Positions 60,167-64,000 of a stretch of DNA of 64,000 bases are shown one piece after another. Within the stretch, counting starts at the first letter, position 1. Every line of letters begins with the position of its first letter. The translations under genes and the position numbers were made by a program. The notes under the pieces are model-generated. The model saw only the letters and a list, made by a program, of their open reading frames with translations. It was not told the origin of the DNA and ran no database searches. Source of the stretch: an uncultured Christensenellaceae bacterium (GTDB lineage: Bacteria; Bacillota; Clostridia; Christensenellales; Borkfalkiaceae); the NCBI GenBank assembly GCA_910589015.1, contig CAJUSA010000008.1, positions 14,559 to 78,558 on the forward strand, in the 5' to 3' direction.

Positions 60167-60622
60167 ATGATTCATGTTTTATTCGTCTGTTTAGGCAATA
60201 TCTGCCGTTCGCCCATGGCGGAACTTGTTTTCAAAGAGCTGATCGCCGAATGCGGTGTGAGCGACCGCTTTAGCGTCGATTCCTGCGCGACCTCGGGTTA
60301 CGAGGTCGGCAATCCCGTTTATCCGCCCGCGCTGAAAACGTTGCGCACGCACGGCGTAAGCGGAAGTCATACCGCGCGCATGATCACGCCCGACGATCTT
60401 GCGAAAAGCGATTACGTTCTCGTGATGGACGAGGATAATCTGCGCGCCGTTACCCGCCTTGCCCAAGAAGGCGAGCGCGGAAAAATCAGTAAACTTTGTT
60501 CTTTTACCGCGCGCCCGCGCGACGTTGCCGATCCGTGGTACACGGGCGACTTTGAAAAGGCGTTTGCCGATATTAAGGATGGGTGCGCCGCTTTTCTCGA
60601 TTATATCTTAAAAAAAGATTAA
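60167..60622 (+). CDS. Low-molecular-weight protein tyrosine phosphatase
   Basis: 151 residues with the active-site loop CLGNICRSP (Cys8, Arg14) near the N-terminus and the acid loop DVADPWYTGDFEKAF near the C-terminus. It removes phosphate from protein tyrosine or arginine; the residue in the position that sets Arg specificity cannot be judged safely. ATG 60167 is preferred because the conserved IHVLFVCLGN begins there and the promoter ends just before it. Its stop overlaps the convergent peptidase gene by four bases. Confidence 0.95.
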   Translation: MIHVLFVCLGNICRSPMAELVFKELIAECGVSDRFSVDSCATSGYEVGNPVYPPALKTLRTHGVSGSHTARMITPDDLAKSDYVLVMDEDNLRAVTRLAQEGERGKISKLCSFTARPRDVADPWYTGDFEKAFADIKDGCAAFLDYILKKD

Positions 60623-61884
60623 CCGCACAGCCGTTCAAGGGCTTTTTCGTATATTTCGAGCAACATTTTCACGCGGTCGATGCTGATATACTCGTCTGCC
60701 TGATGCACGACGGGTTCGTCGTCTTTCATTTCGGGGCCGAATGCCACGCCGTTTTCAAGCGCCCGCGCATAGGTGCCGCCTCCGATCGCAACGGGCTGTG
60801 CCTCTTCACCCGTGCATTCCGTATAAACCGAAAGCAACGTCTGCACGAGCGCGCCGTTCTTGTCCTGATATAAAGGGGCTTGCTCATGCACAATATCGTA
60901 GGGTACGTCGAATTGGTTCAAAAGCGCGGTAATTTTGTCGCAAATATACCCCGCTGGGTATCTGATATCGCACAGCAGGTCGATCGTCCCGTTGCAATAA
61001 GATATGATATCGGGCGAGAGCGTGAGGTTTCCCGTGTCGTCGCAAAGGCTTTTTAAGCCGTATATATCATCGAATGCACATGTGACGATACGTTGGATTT
61101 GGGCGTTTTCTTCCCCGAAATAGCGCAAAATCGGTTCGATTGCGTTGATTCCGCGTTCGGGCGTCGAGCCGTGCGCGCTCTTCCCGACGGCGGTCAATAC
61201 GCCGTCAAGATACCCAAGGCGGTATTTTTTTGCCCGTTTTTCGTCATATTTCAGCGGTTTAGCCGTGCAAAGCGCGCAAACCATATTTGCGCCCGTGCCG
61301 CCGTTCAGTTCGCGGAAGGGCGCGTTGTCTACGGGGAAGTGCAGCAGAACGTGCAGAATGCCTTTTTCCGCGTAGATGACGGGGAAATCTGCATCGGGCG
61401 AAAATCCCGTGCGCGGCAGCGTTGCGTGCCGTTTATAATATTCGATACATTCCCAGCCGTCCTCTTCGTTGCAACCGACGATGAGTTTGATTTTCCTGTT
61501 CGGCGCGAAGCCTTTGTCTTTGAGCGCCTTCATGGCGTAGAGGGCGCAGAGGGCGGGGCCTTTGTCGTCGATCGCGCCGCGTCCCCAGATCTTTCCGTCG
61601 CAAACGCTTCCGCCGAAGGGATCCGTCGTCCAGCCGCTGCCTGCGGGTACGACGTCGAGGTGCGCCAGCACGGCGAATTCTTCGCCCTGCCCGAAGGTGA
61701 CTTCGCCCGCGTATCCGTCGTAATTCTTTACGGCAAAGCCCATTTTTTCGGCAAGCGATAAAAAGTGGCACAAACAATCATATGCGCCCTTACCGAAGGG
61801 CATGCCTTTTTGGGCGGCATGGCGCGAAGAATCGAACGCGATGCTTTCCGAAATGCTTTTTATTACCTTTTCAAGCTGTTCCAT
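60619..61884 (-). CDS. M20-family dipeptidase (PepV-like)
   Basis: A 421-residue zinc peptidase. Metal ligands are visible in LAHLDVVPAG (His, with catalytic Asp), GRGAIDDKGP (Asp) and NEEDGWECIEYY (Glu pair). Order and length fit the PepV/SapE branch, which cleaves Xaa dipeptides in the cytoplasm. TTAAGGAG lies before ATG 61884. Convergent overlap with the phosphatase gene leaves no room for a terminator. Confidence 0.92.
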   Translation of the reverse strand: MEQLEKVIKSISESIAFDSSRHAAQKGMPFGKGAYDCLCHFLSLAEKMGFAVKNYDGYAGEVTFGQGEEFAVLAHLDVVPAGSGWTTDPFGGSVCDGKIWGRGAIDDKGPALCALYAMKALKDKGFAPNRKIKLIVGCNEEDGWECIEYYKRHATLPRTGFSPDADFPVIYAEKGILHVLLHFPVDNAPFRELNGGTGANMVCALCTAKPLKYDEKRAKKYRLGYLDGVLTAVGKSAHGSTPERGINAIEPILRYFGEENAQIQRIVTCAFDDIYGLKSLCDDTGNLTLSPDIISYCNGTIDLLCDIRYPAGYICDKITALLNQFDVPYDIVHEQAPLYQDKNGALVQTLLSVYTECTGEEAQPVAIGGGTYARALENGVAFGPEMKDDEPVVHQADEYISIDRVKMLLEIYEKALERLCG

Positions 61885-61951
61885 TTCTTTTACTCCTTAA
61901 AGCTATTGTAACACGGCGCAAGGCATTTGTCAAATAAGGGCGTAAAACGGG

Positions 61952-61979
61952 TGCAAATTGTAAAAAAATATGGTATAAT
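61952..61979 (+). promoter_or_regulatory. Promoter of the two-component pair
   Basis: TATAAT is perfect; TGCAAA 16 bases upstream is a weak -35. Confidence 0.45.
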
Positions 61980-62009
61980 ACAAGCGAAATCGAAAAAAAG
62001 GGGGCGGCT

Positions 62010-63251
62010 ATGCGAAGAAGCGAACTGCGGGTGGATAGCCCCGTGTTTCAGCGTACGGGTAAAGCGCTCATCTTTTGCTTGCTTCTCGTGATCGAGATCC
62101 TTATTCTTGCAAGCAACTGGCGTTCGCGCAATATGGGCGGCATTCCCGCATGGTACGTTCTTCTGCCCACCGTCGTCGTATTGAGTGCGGAAAACGCCGT
62201 AAAAATGTGGGGGTTGAGCAAATTCACGCAGAAAATCGCGTGTTATGTGTTCGATACGATCTGCCTGATGTTGCTCACGGTGTTTTCGGACGGCACGCTC
62301 ATATCCACGCTTTATATCATCATTCTTTCGGAATTTTACCTCAGTCAGAGCAATCTGGCGAGTTGCATCGCCATGTGCGTGGCAAATATCGGGTTATTTT
62401 TACTCATGCTCTTTATTTCGGGCACGCTCAAACGCGAAGACGTGAACATCGTTCCTCTGATTTCGAGCGCGTTTAACGATATTATCGTGCTCGTCATTCA
62501 CTTCCTCGTGTTTAACTTTACGTTGCAGATTTACAGAAAAAATCAGGAAATTACGTTAGCGAATAAAAAACTCAACGAAAATAACGATAAACTCAGCCTT
62601 GCCTACCTCGAACTTGCGGAAGTGACCAAGCTCGAAGAGCGGCAGCGCATCGCAAAGGATATACACGACACCGCGGGGCATTCCATAACGACGGTCATCA
62701 TGCTCACCGAGGCGGCGAAACTCATGATAGACGAGGATATGACGGAGGCGAAGCGCAAACTTGCTGCGGCGAATTTGCAGGCGAAAAACGCTTTGGAAGA
62801 GCTGCGCGAGAGCGTGCATCTGCTATCGGGCAAGAGCGAACAGCTCACGCTCAAACAGATGCTCGAAGATATCATTCACGATTCGACCGACGGCACGCAG
62901 ATCGTCATCCGCAGTTCGATCGAAGATATCACGCTGTGCGATGCAAAACGGCGGTTCGTCTGCAACACGCTCAAAGAGGGGATTTCCAACGGCTTGCGTC
63001 ACGGCGGCGCCACGGCGTTCTGGTTCGAGTTGAAAAGCGAACACGGAAACATCGAATTTCTGCTTTCCGATAACGGAAAGGGCATGGATATTGCCGAATT
63101 AAAAGAGGGGTTCGGGCTGAGCGGCATGCACACGCGCGCAGGTTCGCTCGGCGGGCACGTCTGGTTCGAGACGGAAGCGGACGGCGGATTTGAAATTCAT
63201 ATGCGTTTGCCGGCGGACGGCGGCGCAACGGGGGTGGATCATGAAAATTAA
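62010..63251 (+). CDS. NarL-class sensor histidine kinase
   Basis: 413 residues. Five or six N-terminal helices (about 15-180) without a large outside domain, then a short coiled coil and HisKA_3 with the phospho-acceptor His in AKDIHDTAGHSITT (about 217). HATPase has EGISNGLRHGGA and DNGKGMDIAELKEGFGLSGM. The layout is that of LiaS/DesK-like intramembrane-sensing kinases that react to membrane or cell-wall stress. AAAGGGGGCGG precedes the ATG. The response regulator gene overlaps its end by 11 bases. Confidence 0.93.
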   Translation: MRRSELRVDSPVFQRTGKALIFCLLLVIEILILASNWRSRNMGGIPAWYVLLPTVVVLSAENAVKMWGLSKFTQKIACYVFDTICLMLLTVFSDGTLISTLYIIILSEFYLSQSNLASCIAMCVANIGLFLLMLFISGTLKREDVNIVPLISSAFNDIIVLVIHFLVFNFTLQIYRKNQEITLANKKLNENNDKLSLAYLELAEVTKLEERQRIAKDIHDTAGHSITTVIMLTEAAKLMIDEDMTEAKRKLAAANLQAKNALEELRESVHLLSGKSEQLTLKQMLEDIIHDSTDGTQIVIRSSIEDITLCDAKRRFVCNTLKEGISNGLRHGGATAFWFELKSEHGNIEFLLSDNGKGMDIAELKEGFGLSGMHTRAGSLGGHVWFETEADGGFEIHMRLPADGGATGVDHEN

Positions 63252-63888
63252 AGTGTTATTGGCAGACGATCAGGCGATTTTATCGGACGGAATTGCAAGC
63301 GTGCTTTCTTCCTGCCCCGAGCTGGAAGTCGTCGGCATGGCGAAAGACGGTTTCGAGGCAGTGGAACTCGTGAAAAAGACCAAGCCCGACGTGGTACTCA
63401 TGGATATTCGCATGCCGAACATGAACGGCGTGATCGCCACGCAGGAAATCAAGCGCGGTTATCCCGATGTCAAGGTCATCATTCTCACTACGTTTGACGA
63501 CAGCGATTATATTTTGGGCGCAATCAACAACGGCGCATGCGGCTATCTGTTAAAGGATACTTCCGCCGCCGCGCTGATCGACGCAATCAAGAACGCCTAT
63601 AAGGGCGACACCATTCTGCCCGCGAAGATCGCCCGCCGCATTGCCGACGCGGCGCGCATGGTGACGAGCGACCGCGAGATCCGCCTCAAACGCGCGTTCG
63701 GCTTTTCGGACAGGGAAACGGAAATCGCGCTCATGATTTACGAGGGATTCACGAATAAACAGATCGCCGCCGCGCTCAAACTGACCGACGGCACGGCGCG
63801 CAATTATATTTCGGCGATCTACATTAAAATGGATTGCGACGGACGCGTTTCTGCAATCGAAAAGATGCGTGATACGATCGGAAGATGA
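63241..63888 (+). CDS. NarL/LuxR-type response regulator
   Basis: 215 residues. Receiver domain with acidic pair ADDQ, phospho-acceptor Asp in VVLMDIRMPNMNG (about 54) and the Lys in LLKDTSAAAL. The LuxR-type helix-turn-helix reads FSDRETEIALMIYEGFTNKQ, then IAAALKLTDGTARNYI. It is the partner of the overlapping kinase gene. Target genes are not visible in the window. ATG 63241 is the only start fitting the receiver N-terminus. Confidence 0.95.
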   Translation: MKIKVLLADDQAILSDGIASVLSSCPELEVVGMAKDGFEAVELVKKTKPDVVLMDIRMPNMNGVIATQEIKRGYPDVKVIILTTFDDSDYILGAINNGACGYLLKDTSAAALIDAIKNAYKGDTILPAKIARRIADAARMVTSDREIRLKRAFGFSDRETEIALMIYEGFTNKQIAAALKLTDGTARNYISAIYIKMDCDGRVSAIEKMRDTIGR

Positions 63889-63914
63889 TTTTTGATTGCT
63901 CGCAGCGGTTCGTT

Positions 63915-64000
63915 CGGGATTCCTCGACTGCGCTCGGAATGACAGTCGGCGCTCGGAATGACGGTCGGCGCTCGGAATGACAGTCGGCGCTCGGAATGAC
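63915..64000. repeat. Dispersed GAATGAC repeat, copy 3 (cut by window end)
   Basis: GGGATTCCTCGACTGCGCTC then GGAATGAC, followed by a 19-bp tandem unit (CGGCGCTCGGAATGACAGT and variants) repeated to the end of the window. Confidence 0.8.

Overview
The window reads as chromosome from an uncultured gut-type Clostridia (Bacillota). Signs are strong GGAGG-type ribosome sites, TTGACA/TATAAT promoters, an FMN riboswitch ahead of a RibU transporter, DegV, a PepV-like peptidase, an archaeal-type ProRS and many Clostridia-style lipoproteins. Host genes are GC-rich and tightly packed, often with 4-base ATGA/TTGA/GTGA or 11-base overlaps. Lineage below class is a guess.

Layout. 1-9.2 kb: two heterodimeric ABC exporters (one cut by the window start), a HAD phosphatase, an XRE regulator with a glycine-periodic membrane tail, and a membrane protein. 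9.2-20.7 kb: phosphohexomutase and transketolase, DegV, a lipoprotein, a DUF2207 protein, ProRS-AsnRS and a nucleoside hydrolase. 20.7-22.1 kb: a CmpB-type membrane protein and an AT-rich pair of small divergent genes.

22.13-29.06 kb: an integrated element of about 6.9 kb in the 3' half of a tRNA-Pro gene, flanked by perfect 47-bp direct repeats. It carries a tyrosine integrase, a Phd-Doc toxin-antitoxin pair, an XRE repressor with three 16-bp operators between divergent promoters, a six-gene leftward operon with a leader attenuator and a possible two-piece sigma factor, and about 1.5 kb of hairpin-rich DNA without convincing genes. It has no recognisable relaxase, replication or structural gene, so it looks like a satellite or non-autonomous element. 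A degraded second tRNA-Pro copy lies beside the intact one.

29.4-40.1 kb: hybrid sensor kinase, FMN riboswitch-ribU, a coupled cluster tsaE-tsaB-rimI-hydrolase-murF-like, then ddl, NADP-isocitrate dehydrogenase and a multiply broken pseudogene. 40.1-59.1 kb: a divergent surface locus. Rightward is a MoxR/DUF58/VWA operon ending in two lipoproteins; leftward are three lipoproteins, one with a TlpA-like thioredoxin domain. Three of the five lipoproteins share a module order (prealbumin-like domain, GxY beta module, YHLL-type motif, YP..LK..h motif) and recur on both sides of the divergence. This looks like one MoxR-dependent cell-surface system and is my best candidate for something undescribed.

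59.0-60.1 kb: an AT-rich SEL1-repeat gene with an in-frame TAG, between imperfect inverted repeats. 60.1-64 kb: low-molecular-weight phosphatase, PepV-like dipeptidase, and a NarL-type two-component pair. Dispersed GAATGAC-containing repeats occur at 2.64, 36.55 and 63.9 kb.
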